64,000 bases of DNA, taken from positions 186,001-250,000 of the forward strand of contig JAOTOL010001174.1 of assembly GCA_034440575.1 (NCBI GenBank), read 5' to 3'. Shown one piece after another: positions 34,632 through 45,359 of the stretch. Below the pieces are notes generated by a model. That model was not told the origin of the DNA and made no database searches. It saw only the letters and a program-made list of their open reading frames with translations. The translations under genes and the position numbers were made by a program. How positions within the stretch are numbered: the stretch's first letter is position 1; each line of letters opens with the position of its first letter. This DNA is from Imbricaverruca yamaguchii. Lineage: Eukaryota > Arthropoda > Thecostraca > Neoverrucidae.

Positions 34632-34775
34632 CCATGCGGCTCCAGTTCGACCTGATCGACCGGGACGGCGACGGCAGCGTCACCGGTGCCGAGCTGACCC
34701 ACGTCATGCGGCGGCTGGGCAACAACGTCACCGACGTCGAGATCGCCGCCATCATGGCCGAGGTGGATGCGGACG
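34632..34775 (+). CDS. Calmodulin-like EF-hand protein, exon 2 (EF-hand 1, first half of EF-hand 2)
   Basis: Acceptor TCCGCAG at 34625-34631; the first two bases complete an Ala codon. It encodes MRLQFDLIDRDGDGSVTGAE and continues with LTHVMRRLGNNVTDVE to the start of the second loop. EF-hand 1 loop is residues 26-37 with D, D, D, S, T and E at coordinating positions 1, 3, 5, 7, 9 and 12, fully canonical. The exon ends at GGACG|GTAAGC, phase 1, inside loop 2. An alternative is an unspliced start at ATG 34547 after the better acceptor CTCTTCCTCAG (ends 34527), which would give a different N-terminus; both could be used. Confidence 0.93.
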
Positions 34776-34964
34776 GTAAGCAGCGCGAGCACCGAGCGCC
34801 GCCTCACATGATCATACTTTTGCTGCTTCGCCACGCGAGTGATCGGGGAAATGACCGAAAACATGGTGTCAAACCCACCGCCCTACTTCACATCTCGGGA
34901 ACGCAACAACCGACGGTAGCAGTCGGACTTCTCACGGGAGGTGCCGTTACTCTACTAGGCCTGT

Positions 34965-35200
34965 ACGCGACATGCCGTAGGTAGTGGTATAGTAATGGCG
35001 GTAGTTATCGGTATGCCCCTTACGGTAAGCATTGGTACACTACATGTCACATGTACCAGTACGCTACATGCCGTAGGTAGTGGCACAGCAATGACGGTAG
35101 GTATAGGCATACCACTTACGGTAGGCATTTGTACACTACTGGGGACAGGAATTGCTACGCAAGCTGGTGATAGGTACTGGCACATTACTGGCGATAGGTA
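34965..35200 (+). repeat. Degenerate ~93-bp repeat pair built from GTAGGTAGTGGYA motifs
   Basis: GCCGTAGGTAGTGGTATAGT (34974) and GCCGTAGGTAGTGGCACAGC (35070) are followed by similar GGTATGCC / GGCATACC and ACGGTAAGCATTGGTACACT / ACGGTAGGCATTTGTACACT blocks. It lies in intron 2 of the calmodulin-like gene. Confidence 0.7.
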
Positions 35201-35204
35201 CTGA

Positions 35205-35810
35205 CCACCAAGTAACGCTAGACGTGTAACTGGAGGTACAGGTGGACTACCAGATGACGCTACACCTCATACGTGTAAGGAGAGGTACAGGTGGACTACC
35301 AGATGACGCTACACCTCAGACGTGTAACGGGAGGTACAGGTGGACTACCAGGTGACGCTACACCTCAGACGTGTAATGGGAGGTACAGGTGGACTACCAG
35401 GTGACGCTACACCTCAGACTTGTGGCGGAGGTACAGGTGGACTACCAGGTGACGCTACACCTCAGACGTGTAATGGGAGGTACAGGTGGACTACCAGGTG
35501 ACGCTACACCTCAGACTTGTGGCGTGAGGTACAGGTGGACTACCAGATGACGCTACACCTCAGACGTGCAACGGGAGGTACAGGTGGACTACCAGGTGAC
35601 GCTATACCTCAGACTTGTGGCGTGAGGTACAGGTGGACTACCGGATGACGCACCAAGTAACGCTAGACGTGGAACTGGAGGTACAGGTGGACTACCAGGT
35701 GACGCTACACCTCAGACTTGTGGCGTGAGGTACAGGTGGATTGACCACCAGGTGACGCTGCACCTCAGTGTAGTGGGAACGATGCATACCTCAGACGTGT
35801 GATGGGAAGC
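35205..35810 (+). repeat. 49-bp tandem array, about 11 units
   Basis: Units contain GGAGGTACAGGTGGACTACC, AGGTGACGCTACACCTCAGA and CGTGTAA or CTTGTGGCG. Anchors at 35224 and 35273 give a 49-base period. Two unit types alternate in the second half. It lies in intron 2 of the calmodulin-like gene. Confidence 0.93.
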
Positions 35811-36185
35811 AGTTGTGGAAGGTCTCCGGACGGAAAGAGACACACTTCTGATGGCAGATGGGGGTGGACCTAGAACGGTGAACTCTAGTTTACTACCGAC
35901 GGACATATATTTGTGCTTCCACGTTGCCCTTGCGAGGAACATGCACTGCGTTGATGCAATGCAATTATATATCACATTTCACCTCTGCAATTCCATAGCA
36001 AGTTATCTTTGACGGGATGGGAGTTCCGAGATGAACAAATATGATGAGCGTGCATGTGGGTACACATATGACCTGCTGGGATATGCACACAACGTCGGGA
36101 ATTATTAAACCTACACGAAGAGCAAACAAGGCAAATCACGATAATCAACGATACAGCTGGATCTATTATGTCCGTCAGAATGACC

Positions 36186-37297
36186 CCGAAGCCGACGCTT
36201 AAAGATCGACCCCGAAGCGTTAGCCGACGCTTACAGACCGACCCCGAAGCGTTAGCGGACGCTTACAGATCGACCCGGAAGCGTTAGCGGACGCTTACAG
36301 ACCGACCTCGAAGCGTTAGCCGACGCTTACAGATCAACCCCGAAGCGTTAGCCGACGCTTACATACCGACCTCGAAGCGTTAGCCGACGCTTACAGACCG
36401 ACCCCGAAGCGTTAGCCGACGCTTACAGATCGACCCGGAAGCGTTAGCGAACGCTTACAGATCGACCCGGAAGCGTTAGCGGACGCTTACAGATCGACCC
36501 CGAAGCGTTAGCCGACGCTTACAGACCGACCTCGAAGCGTTAGCCGACACTTACAGACCGACATCGAAGCGTTAGCCGACGCTTACAGACCGACCTCGAA
36601 GCGTTAGCCGACGCTTACAGACCGACCTCGAAGCGTTAGCCGACACTTACAGACCGACATCGAAGCGTTAGCCGACGCTTACATACCGACCTCGAAACGT
36701 TAGCCGACGCTTACAGACCGACCCCGAAGCGTTAGCCGACGCTTACAGATCGACCGCGAAGCGTTAGCCGACGCTTACAGACCGACCCCGAAGCGTTAGC
36801 CGACGCTTACAGACCGACCTCGAAGCGTTAGCCGACGCTTTCAGACCGACCCCGAAGCGTTAGCGGACGCTTACAGACCGACCCCGAAGCGTTAGCCGAC
36901 GCTTACAGATCGACCGCGAAGCGTTAGCCGACGCTTACAGACCGACCCCGAAGCGTTAGCCGACGCTTACAGACCGACCCCGAAGCGTTAGCCGACGCTT
37001 ACAGACCGACCCCGAAGCGTTAGCCGACGCTTACAGATCGTCCCCGAAGCGTTAGCGGACGCTTACAGACCGACCCCGAAGCGTTAGCCGACGCTTACAG
37101 ACCGACCGCGAAGCGTTAGCCGACGCTTACAGACCGACCCCGAAGCGTTAGCCGACGCTTACAGACCGACCTCGAAGCGTTAGCCGACGCTTACAGACCG
37201 ACCCCGAAGCGTTAGCCGACGCTTACAGACCGACCTCGAAACGTTAGCCGACGCTTACAGACCGACCCCGAAGCGTTAGCGGACGCTTACATACCGG
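36186..37297 (+). repeat. 32-bp hairpin-forming tandem array, about 34 units, reaching the exon 3 acceptor
   Basis: The unit is GACCCCGAAGCGTTAGCCGA followed by CGCTTACAGACC. Each unit contains AAGCGT..ACGCTT, a 6-bp stem around a 6-base loop (TAGCCG or TAGCGG). Variants are CTCGAAG, GATCGACC and GCGGACG. The array ends at about 37295, roughly a dozen bases before the exon at 37309; the last unit runs into the acceptor TTCACTTTCAG. Each unit also carries an acceptor-like CGCTTACAG. Confidence 0.95.
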
Positions 37298-37308
37298 TTC
37301 ACTTTCAG

Positions 37309-37424
37309 ATGACGGCAACATCACGTTCGAAGAATTCGTATCGACCATGTCGGTGCTGCGCCGTAGACGCGGACCGGCCGAGTTCACGGAGAACAGCGAG
37401 GAGATGCTGCGAGATGCGTTCAGG
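37309..37424 (+). CDS. Calmodulin-like EF-hand protein, exon 3 (rest of EF-hand 2, linker)
   Basis: Acceptor TTCACTTTCAG; the first two bases complete Asp65. Loop 2 is DADDDGNITFEE (62-73), canonical. It continues FVSTMSVLRRRRGPAEFTEN and SEEMLRDAFR. The linker between lobes (81-95) carries RRRR, more basic and longer than the central helix of calmodulin. The exon ends on a codon boundary at TTCAGG|GTAACG; GTAACG is a weaker donor than the others. The next exon continues with VFDKHGRGF, so the junction is supported by homology. Confidence 0.93.
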
Positions 37425-37479
37425 GTAACGATGCGGGCCGTCACATTGCAGGCTCCCGGACCATGCACGGAACACATGT

Positions 37480-37521
37480 ATCGATGGCTGCATACTGCCC
37501 CGGCAGTATGCAACCATCGAT
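37480..37521. repeat. 20-bp inverted repeat, 2-nt loop
   Basis: ATCGATGGCTGCATACTGCC (37480-37499) pairs with 37502-37521 with a single mismatch. It lies in the 452-bp intron 3 of the calmodulin-like gene, 56 bases after the donor, and would form a strong intronic RNA hairpin. Confidence 0.85.
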
Positions 37522-37876
37522 TACAGCACGCTTGGGAAGGAGAATACTTATAGCAGGCGATTGTCGATGATACGCCCCATACCGTTATAGAAGAAACTGT
37601 CTAACCAAAAACTTTTTCTAAAATATCCGGGGCACCACATAGATTATGCCTCCACTCTGAAATTCCTATATCGATTAGATATTCGGATAACATCAGTATC
37701 ACTTCAATGTGTCTTCTGGCGCGTGCGTGATGAGCGATGGGGATGAATCAGATGTGGCTCAACTTTCGCTGGACCATCGCTCGACGAAACCTTGGGTCGG
37801 CCACAGCGTGGATGACCGGGTGACAGGTGGCTGCCGCACGCTGTGCCGGCGAACACCTGACTCGGTCGTTTTCCAG

Positions 37877-37967
37877 GTGTTCGACAAGCACGGCCGTGGC
37901 TTCATCGGCCCCTCTGACCTGCGCCTGGTGCTGCACTCTCTCGGTCAACAGCTGACCGACGACGAGA
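37877..37967 (+). CDS. Calmodulin-like EF-hand protein, exon 4 (degenerate EF-hand 3)
   Basis: Acceptor GTTTTCCAG, donor GACGAGA|GTAAGT. It encodes VFDKHGRGFIGPSDLRLVLH and SLGQQLTDDE (104-133). The loop DKHGRGFIGPSD (106-117) keeps Asp at position 1, Gly at 6 and Ile at 8, but has His at 3, Arg at 5, Gly at 9 and Asp instead of Glu at 12, so calcium binding is unlikely. From memory, Drosophila CG11638 has the very similar AFRVFDKHNRGYITASDLR, so the degeneracy appears to be an old family feature and not a recent mutation. Confidence 0.93.
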
Positions 37968-39780
37968 GTAAGTCATCACTCATTCACTGATTCAGTATTT
38001 GGGCCTACGAGTTCGTCGGCTAAATGGCCATTTAGGCATTTAATAACTCATCGATAAAATTATGGGTATGCAACGTCAGTTGTACAATGCGTGCCATTCT
38101 TGGTACATCGTGACCTTCATGTTAGCGTCCAGAGTACATAGTGCACAATTGTACATGAGAAAGAAAGCTGACAAGTTTTTAGGATTCAATAACCTGTGAT
38201 CCATCGCCGAAAACGGCGAAGACTGCATATTAGGTTTGTTTTGATTTGCAACTGTCGCGATGAGGTAATTGCTCAAGAAGAAAGGTACAAACAGCTAAAT
38301 CGTCAACAACAACAAAAACGACCAATACTTGGAACAAATGGAGCACAAATCCCATGACGGAAGTGGGGAAGCTTTGCAGAGGGAAAAACGTGGCAGCCAG
38401 AGGTCCAAAATGGAATTTTGCGATATTCCCTGGGACTGACTGCCGCCCCCTCCCCCGCGATGGCTTGCTGGCCTCGCGCCAATCCACCAGTCATTGGTTC
38501 GTTCATGAAGTACGCGGTCAGTATCTGGAGGCGGTTGGCGGGACATGTGACGTCAGAAGTTCGGACATGGAGCTGATGGGGAGGATTCTGGCCGTTGAAC
38601 TTGGCTCTCCACGGAAGTGGCTGTGGCCGGCCATTTCAGGTAACGGCCGATGGTTCAAACATACGGCGTTAACAACATACCGATATACCGAGTATACAGA
38701 CCGGCTGGATTATGGCGGTAATATTTACCGGACGGCACTACAGGACTATTTTTATCATCTCAGTAGAGCGGCCAAAAACAGTACATATATGAACTACGTT
38801 ACAGTACTCCGCTGCCTGTTCCAGTTGACCGATGTTGAAGTTGAGCCGTAGTTGAACGCCAGTTGTACAATGGAACAGTTAATATTCTCTGTATATGCCA
38901 AAGGTTCCCACACATGAAGCATGGCATTGAGGTCTCATGGAAGACTTGTAATTTTGAAAATATTTAACAATTTAATTATTGTTCCTCGACAGTGTCCTGA
39001 AATGAATGTCTTATTAATTGTTGAATTGCAGTTATAGCTACACATCACAAAATGCTACCTAAGTGAAAAGAAACATCTTGCCTATCTTCGACTAAAAATT
39101 AGTTGACTGTGAAATCTGCCTGCCACCGTTGGAGAAGTGTTTGGTTTACGCATACGTATACCATTTTAGTGTTTCGTTTAATTTGTTGACATTCAGCCAA
39201 AAACAAAAACTACGTGAAATAAATTCAACTTATGGTAAAACGAATTGCATGCATTATTACAATTCATCATTAATTATCCTAGACATTTTTGTATTTTGCC
39301 ACGTAAAAAACCTTCCATTTAGTCATTTATTACCGATCAAATGTTCATCAGAAGACCTTTCGAACTTGTTTTTTTAAATATATCTCAAGGTGCTCTCGGG
39401 AACACTCAAGGTGGTAATCTTAGCATCTTTGGAGTTATAAGCATATATCCAGTATTGTCCATTTGCATTTCCAAAGCGTCAGTTGCATGAATCGTATAGC
39501 AGTACATTGGTACAAAAACAACCCATTTCAAGTACGTAGATACATAGCGACGAGATATCCGTGAAATCGATAATTGAATTAATGTGAACGGGAGATGTGA
39601 GCTTCTCTCGGCTCCCATCAGGGGAGGTGGGCTGAACCCCAGAATCCTACAGGTTCCGTCGCCCAGGTAGGTATGTGCTGCATGACGTGGATTAAGTTCT
39701 AGACGTTAGCATTCCACTTTATTAAGCTCAATAATTGTCAAACCAATCGGTGCTAATCACATCGCTTCATTGTGTTTCAG
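37968..39780. other. Intron 4 of the calmodulin-like gene, nothing recognised
   Basis: No repeat or gene could be identified. A frame of 165 codons at 38354-38851 begins with low-complexity, GC-rich sequence and resembles no family I know. Confidence 0.4.
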
Positions 39781-39837
39781 TTGAAGATATGATAGCAGAT
39801 GTTGACGTCGACGGAGACGGACGAATCGATTTCTTTG
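39781..39837 (+). CDS. Calmodulin-like EF-hand protein, exon 5 (EF-hand 4)
   Basis: A short 57-nt exon between TTGTGTTTCAG and TTCTTTG|GTAAGT. It completes Ile134 and encodes EDMIADVDVDGDGRIDFF. With the first codon of the next exon the loop is DVDGDGRIDFFE (142-153), fully canonical. EDMI..VDVDGDGRIDF matches the fourth EF-hand of calmodulin and of CG11638-type proteins. Confidence 0.95.
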
Positions 39838-41560
39838 GTAAGTGAGGGAGGCCATGAGAGTTGACGTTGGACTCTGGGTTTGGGGTGGGGGTGGGGGTGG
39901 GAGTGGGGGTGTAAGCGTGTGGAGATATTCCCATATTGCCATGGTATTGGTTCTCTGAGATGGTTTAACAAATAAAGACAAAATCTGCAGTATTATATGA
40001 ATTGAAAGCTTAGGAAGAACTACTGCGAAGAAAGGATAGATTAGGTGTAAATGCTAGATGTCAGGTAGTTGTTACCCTGGCCGTGGGTAGACTAGTGATG
40101 GACCTGCGCGTTCTCGATACACTCCGGTTTGGTGTGAGGACAACTCGCTTATTAGTCACGTCGGCTCAGAAGCTCCGGGGACAAAAATGACCGAGGACAA
40201 AAAATGACATGCCTGTTCAGCAGTGTGCGGTGTGCCTTATCAGCAGGATGCATTGCGGACATTCCTGAGGCTTGATTTGTCCTATTATTCTGAACATCGC
40301 TACATATATGATGAACAATACCGGATTATTTGTATGAGCGAATACCGACACTAAAATGAATAACCTCAGTTTAGCTCAAAACTCGATGATAGCACAATGA
40401 TAAAACAGCAACAACTTACCGGACAATGGGAAGCCAAAAATATCGGCCGCTGTCGGAGATGATGCTATGTGAGTGCACATCTGAGAAGGGGTTTGAAGGA
40501 ATGGGCCAGCATATGAGTGGCTTGGTGCAACATTGGCACCTATGTGTAGAGGTAAAAAGGCTGCAGGATTACCGCACAGACGCTGCATTTGACATAAATT
40601 ATTTTTTTAGGAAAAAAATACGAATTAAGTGGAGTTATGGAAATGGGCATACAGGTTATGGAAATGGGTGACGGCCATGGATGGGGGATGGGAACGCGTC
40701 ATCCCAAACGTCGTGGAGTGTTGGCATGCCCATGAGTGTAGCCGCTGTGAGTGTGAAGGGAGGGGACATGTCCCCCAATTTCTGAAAAGTGGCGATTTAT
40801 CCCCTCCGTTTTCTTTCGTGTCCTCCGAAGCCTCAGCTACCTGAGTATGATCGCCTCAAGATTTTACATAATCATTTATAAAGGGAAAAATATATATGCA
40901 AGAGAATCACCGAAAACACTAGAAGCCGATCCAGCCAATCAACGAGCTTCACGGGCTATCTGTCGTCACCAATCTCCGAATGGCAAATCAGCAAACTTTA
41001 TAAATGTCTGCTTTCTGGTCATTCTTGAATAACATGATCTTGACCATCTTGTGCTCTCGCTTGGGTGGAAAATTGTGCTTTGCGAAGCAACAAATTTGCA
41101 TTATCGCAAGGCTCTATAAGACTTAGGCTGCATTCTCCTGCGAAAATATTGATATATGTTGAGAAAACGTGACTTGGTGTCCTTGGATATCTTCAAAACT
41201 ATCGAGGGGAGTCATGGACAGTCCTTAGCACGTACGTCAAGTTAACGTCGTATTCGCATTCGTATTTAGCGACGGGCTCCCTAGAGGCGTATTTGTATTG
41301 ACATTGGCATTGAGCGGCGGGTTTATGATCCTTCGAATAAGCTACCACAAATGCTTCTGCTTGCACTGAATACGTTGGAAACAACTGCATAGATCTCACA
41401 TTATCACTTAAATGATCAAGGTCCAACGCAATCCGGTTTCTTCGGTCGCCTCCCATTTTTTTTTCATTTTCACCAAAACCTGCCCAAATATGGCCACAGG
41501 TGATAACCTGTGATGAACCATCGTGTAACATTTCAAGCCGATACATGCCAAGGTTAAACT
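39838..41560. other. Intron 5 of the calmodulin-like gene, 5' part, nothing recognised
   Basis: A (GTGGGG)n-like stretch at 39878-39912 is the only clear structure. From about 41440 the sequence shows homology to the ~270-bp units seen further on. Confidence 0.4.
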
Positions 41561-41573
41561 TCAAGGCCAGAGT

Positions 41574-41607
41574 CCATCTAATAAATCAAGCTTGATTTAT
41601 TAGATGG
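41574..41607. repeat. Perfect 34-bp palindrome
   Basis: CCATCTAATAAATCAAG is followed immediately by its exact reverse complement with no spacer (centre AAGCTT). A second pair, ATTAAAGCGATA near 41614 and TATCGCTTTAAT near 41649, encloses the next 25 bases. Confidence 0.9.
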
Positions 41608-41805
41608 CGATATTAAAGCGATATCGACCGAACGCGCGGTTCCGTTGCTATCGCTTTAATTTCCATCAAATGGGCGTCATTCGATGTGACTTGTTATGCG
41701 CTACCAGAAAGCTAAGCAATCGAATTGTTGCTTAGGGGCAAAGGTCGAGCTGATCCTTCAGTCGGCTCATTTTTCCGCTTTCGCTCAAACCTATCTAAAT
41801 CTGAT

Positions 41806-42930
41806 TCTAAGCGGGGAGGGACTAAACAACAGACACCATCTCACCGACACGGTTTGACCGACACCATCTCGCCGACATGGACGATCTCGGCAACCGCTGG
41901 CTCGTTCTTCATGAAACCTACCCAAAACGATCGCCAGTGTGCCAGAGGCGTGCGGTTTGGACTTTCGTGACCTTGGGTCAGGTCAAAGGTCACGAAATCG
42001 CAGAAAAACCAGTTTTAGGCTCAACGACATGACCGATCTCGGTAACCGCTGGGTCGATTCCAATGAAACCTTCACCAAAACGAACGGCCGTGTGCCGGAG
42101 GCGTGCGGTTTGGACTTTCGTTACCTTGGGTCAGGTCGAAGGTCACCAAATCGCAGTAAGACACAATTTTTGGCTCACTGACATGACCGATCTCGGCAAC
42201 CGCTAGCTCGACCTTAATGAAACCCTCTCCAAACGAATTAAAAAAGCATGTTTCGCTTACAGATCGCCGGACATCTCATGGCAGCGATAGTTTAGTATTC
42301 GCCTCGCTTGTACTATTGGCGTCACAAATAGTTCGGCGGCAGTCAGGCTGGGCATCCTGGCACCTGGACATCCTGCATGTGTATAGGGGTGGTGGGAAGC
42401 AGCATACCTACGCAGGATATTCAGATGCTGGGACGTTCGCCATTGATATCACAAATAGATTTGGCTGCCAATCTATTTGTGAGATCAATGGCGCGCATGT
42501 GTGGTTGGAAACAATATATCTATACAGGATGTAGGTGTCAATACGGTCATGTCGGTGATCGTAAAACTATGGTTTTTATGCGATTTCGTGACCTTTGACC
42601 TGACCCAAGGTCACGAAAGTCCAAACCGCACGCCTCCGGCACACGGCCGTTCGTTTATTGAAGGTTTCATTGGAATCGACCCAGCGGTTGCCGAGATCAG
42701 CCATGTCTATAATTCCAAACTTTTGTTTTTCTTCGATTTGGTGACCTTTTACCTGACCCAAGGTCACGAAAGTCCAAACCGCACGCCTCTGGCACACTGG
42801 CTATGGTTTGGTGTAGGTTTCATGAAGATCGAGCCAGCGGTTGCCGAGATCGTCCATGTGGGCGAGATGGTGTCGGTCAAACCGTGTCGGTGAGATGGTG
42901 TCTGTTTTTTTAGTCCCTCCCTACTAAGCG
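41806..42930. mobile_element. Foldback element with ~400-bp inverted arms
   Basis: The left arm (41806 to about 42236) and right arm (about 42545 to 42930) are inverted copies. The outer ends CTAAGCGGGGAGGGACTAAA and its right-hand counterpart TTTAGTCCCTCCCTACTAAGC flank arms that share CAGACACCATCTCACCGACA, GCGTGCGGTTTGGACTTTCG and GACCTTGGGTCAGGTC. Each arm contains two to three internal ~150-base direct subrepeats (GATCTCGGCAACCGCTGG). The centre holds a further 23-bp inverted repeat (42439-42492). There is no transposase frame. Structure fits a foldback-type non-autonomous DNA transposon. Confidence 0.75.
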
Positions 42931-43879
42931 ATAGCCAGCGGTGAACACTCGAGTAGCATTTCAAACCGTGACATGTCAAGGTCAAGGGTTTGATTGAGTT
43001 TTTCGAGGACCTCGCGTTCCATCGCCATGGCTTCAATTTGCAGAAGATGGATGTCATTCGACGTTGCTTGTTTTGCGTCGCCAGAAATCTAATAAGTCGC
43101 AATCATACCGACAAGTTAAAATTCAAGCTGATTTCTTCGGTCGCCTCGCATTCTTGGGGGGAGTTTTCGCCAAAGCATATCCAGATCAACGATCAAGTGA
43201 TACCCATGGTGAACCTTTGAGTAACATTTTTAAACCGCGATATGTCAATATCAAACCTCAAAGTCAAAGATTAGCTTGAATTTTTCGAAGTCCTCGAAGC
43301 GACTCGTGTCTATGGCTCAATTTGCACGAAGTAGGTGTCATTCGACGTGGCTTGTGCCGTAGTATAATACTACGAAATCGTACTAATTTCAAATGATCAA
43401 AGGTCAAACAGATTTCTTCGGTCACCTCGCATATTTTTCTTCGCCCTTATCTACCCACATCTGGTATCAAGCATAGCTCGTGGTGAACCTCGTGTAACCG
43501 GGATATGTTAATGTCAAACCACAATATTGAAGTTTAGCTTAAATTGCTCGCAGTCATCGCGCCTCGTTGCTATCTCTTCAATTTTCATCACTTGGGTGTC
43601 GTTTAACGTGCCGTGAGGTACTCCAGCAAAACGTTCAGATATCGTATTCATTTGCAAAGTGAAAGGTCGAACTGACCTGATTGGTCGCTTCGCGCTTCTT
43701 CGTGTTCTCACAATGCTGCCCATGTTTGGCGTCAAGAGACAGCCCGTGGGTAACCCTCGAGTAACATTTTAATCCGGGACCTGTCAGGTCAAGCCTCAAT
43801 GTCAATGGCTTTACTTCTTTAAAGTCCTTGCGTTTCGTCGCTATAACCAGCCTGAGTGCATAACCGCGAGAAAGCAATG

Positions 43880-45161
43880 TTGCAATCAGGGATGGATCCA
43901 GGAAGTGTCATGGGGGCAGTTGTCTGGAGGGGCGCCATTTCTTTGGATCGGCGCCACTGCAAAAGAACCTGGAAGGGGCGCCTCTTGTTAAAAGATTCCA
44001 GGGGGCGTGTTGCACTCGGTCCTTCCTGAAGGGGAGCATTTCCTTACAAGGGGATGCCCTGCTCTTTTATATGGCCGCCTTTGTCTGAAGAACTTGAACG
44101 GGTGCACTGAAACCTTTTCCAGCGGGCGCCTTTTTTCGGCCGGAGGGACGCCATTGTCCATGTGGGTGGCACATGAACTGTGTCGTCCCTCAGTGTCGTA
44201 TCCTTTATCCGCCCTGGTTATCATTGCAACGAAACGTCTCCTCGTAAAACAGGAAAGCATGGGAAAGGTTATTGGGTGTCTATATTTAATACAATAAACC
44301 ATCGTCCAATATTTTCCCTTTTTGCCTGCTACAAGAGGGCAACGCTTAACTTACTGACAGCATTGCTCTGTGGTGATTGTGAATTCGGGACCAGCACATA
44401 CGACATAAAGCTGGATGTTCAAATGCAGTGATAAGGAGTGAAACTTGCTCACTTTGGTGGAACTTTTCGTCCTCAAAATAGGATTTTAACAATGGTGAAT
44501 ATGAAAGCCTGACGTTGAATATAAAGTAGCTGAAATCCAATACAAAAATATGGGAGGGAGGTGGTAAGGGGCCTCTATCCTATCCAAACTTCCCGCGTCA
44601 TTGGTTTGTCTCCCCCACATTTCGAAACTGTGGTTGCACCCATGGGCATGCCTATGGGGCTTGCATGCAATTGATCCACACAACAATCATGTCACTTCCT
44701 ATCGAATATCCGTGGCGTCGCTGATGGAATTATCATTCCTGGTCTACCCTCTGCCACTGCCTAGTTACTGGAACACACTGGGGTAAAACATACACACGTA
44801 TTTTCATACATACCTGCACGATCGAAGACACTTTGATTAATTGTTGACTGGCGAGTCTTCCTTTCGGCTTAGCGATAACTATTATGTCACGATGATTTAA
44901 GTTTCTCTACAGTATTGTCTATTGGTCTTAGTAATTTAAGGATGCATGCGGGGCTTTGAATATGCCCCTTGGAAGTTGTAATGTATCCTGTGATGAGGCG
45001 AATATAAAAGATCACGAGCTGATTGAGTTTCTTTCAGCCAGGAGTTCGACTCTTGGTTGTAAACGCAGACATCCATTACTAGCGTCCGTAAAAGGCACCG
45101 ACAAATTGCTGAACAACTTAATTTGCATAATTACAACTGTGATATTTCATGTCTGTTTCAG
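43880..45161. other. Intron 5 of the calmodulin-like gene, 3' part, decayed interspersed repeat only
   Basis: 43890-44170 has GGGGCGCC/GGCGCC blocks at intervals (GGGGCGCCATTTCTTTGG, GGGGCGCCTCTTGTT, GCGGGCGCCTTTTTTC), probably a decayed transposon of a kind with 19480 and 30370. The remainder is unrecognised. Confidence 0.35.
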
Positions 45162-45214
45162 AATTCGTCAAAGCGATTTCAGATGATTTCGAAGGAGAAA
45201 CAACCGCCGAATAA
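45162..45214 (+). CDS. Calmodulin-like EF-hand protein, exon 6 (C-terminus)
   Basis: Acceptor GTCTGTTTCAG; the first two bases complete Glu153, the twelfth residue of EF-hand loop 4. It then encodes FVKAISDDFEGETTAE and TAA (45212-45214). The exiting helix FVKAI fits the fourth EF-hand; the last ten residues are acidic and beyond the calmodulin end. The complete spliced frame is 169 codons with no stop across five junctions, which strongly supports the model. Confidence 0.93.
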
Positions 45215-45346
45215 GCGACTCGTCAGCATTGCTCCAGACGTACTTCGGATACATAGCAGATGGAGCAGCTGACCAGTGAAGTTGTGGTCACGGGAGTTTA
45301 TGATATGTTCCACCTGATACATCAAGGGCGTTCCGAAAATAACCCC

Positions 45347-45352
45347 AATAAA
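45347..45352 (+). terminator. Probable polyadenylation signal AATAAA of the calmodulin-like gene
   Basis: AATAAA lies 133 bases after the stop codon at 45214, giving a short 3' UTR. No cleavage site evidence is available. Confidence 0.55.
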
Positions 45353-45359
45353 CGGCAGC

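Larger units (their letters stand above)
41440..43870 (+). repeat. Degenerate ~260-290-bp direct repeats, split by a foldback element
   Basis: Recurring ordered blocks: GGTGTCATTCGACGTGGCTTG-like (near 41675, 43049, 43336, 43597), TTTCTTCGGTCGCCTCGCAT-like (near 41440, 43130, 43412), and GAACCTCGTGTAAC..CGATATGTCAA-like (near 41514, 42940, 43210, 43487, 43750). Spacing is about 260-290 bases. The unit starting near 41640 is cut by the element at 41806-42930. It lies in intron 5 of the calmodulin-like gene. Confidence 0.7.

Noticed and set aside
36186..37297. Regular array of hairpin-containing repeats resembling a CRISPR array
   Set aside because: Units are contiguous 32-mers with no unique spacers, inside an intron of an animal gene and without cas genes.
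38354..38851. 165-codon plus frame in intron 4 of the calmodulin-like gene
   Set aside because: No family resemblance, and it lies between well-supported exons of another gene on the same strand.
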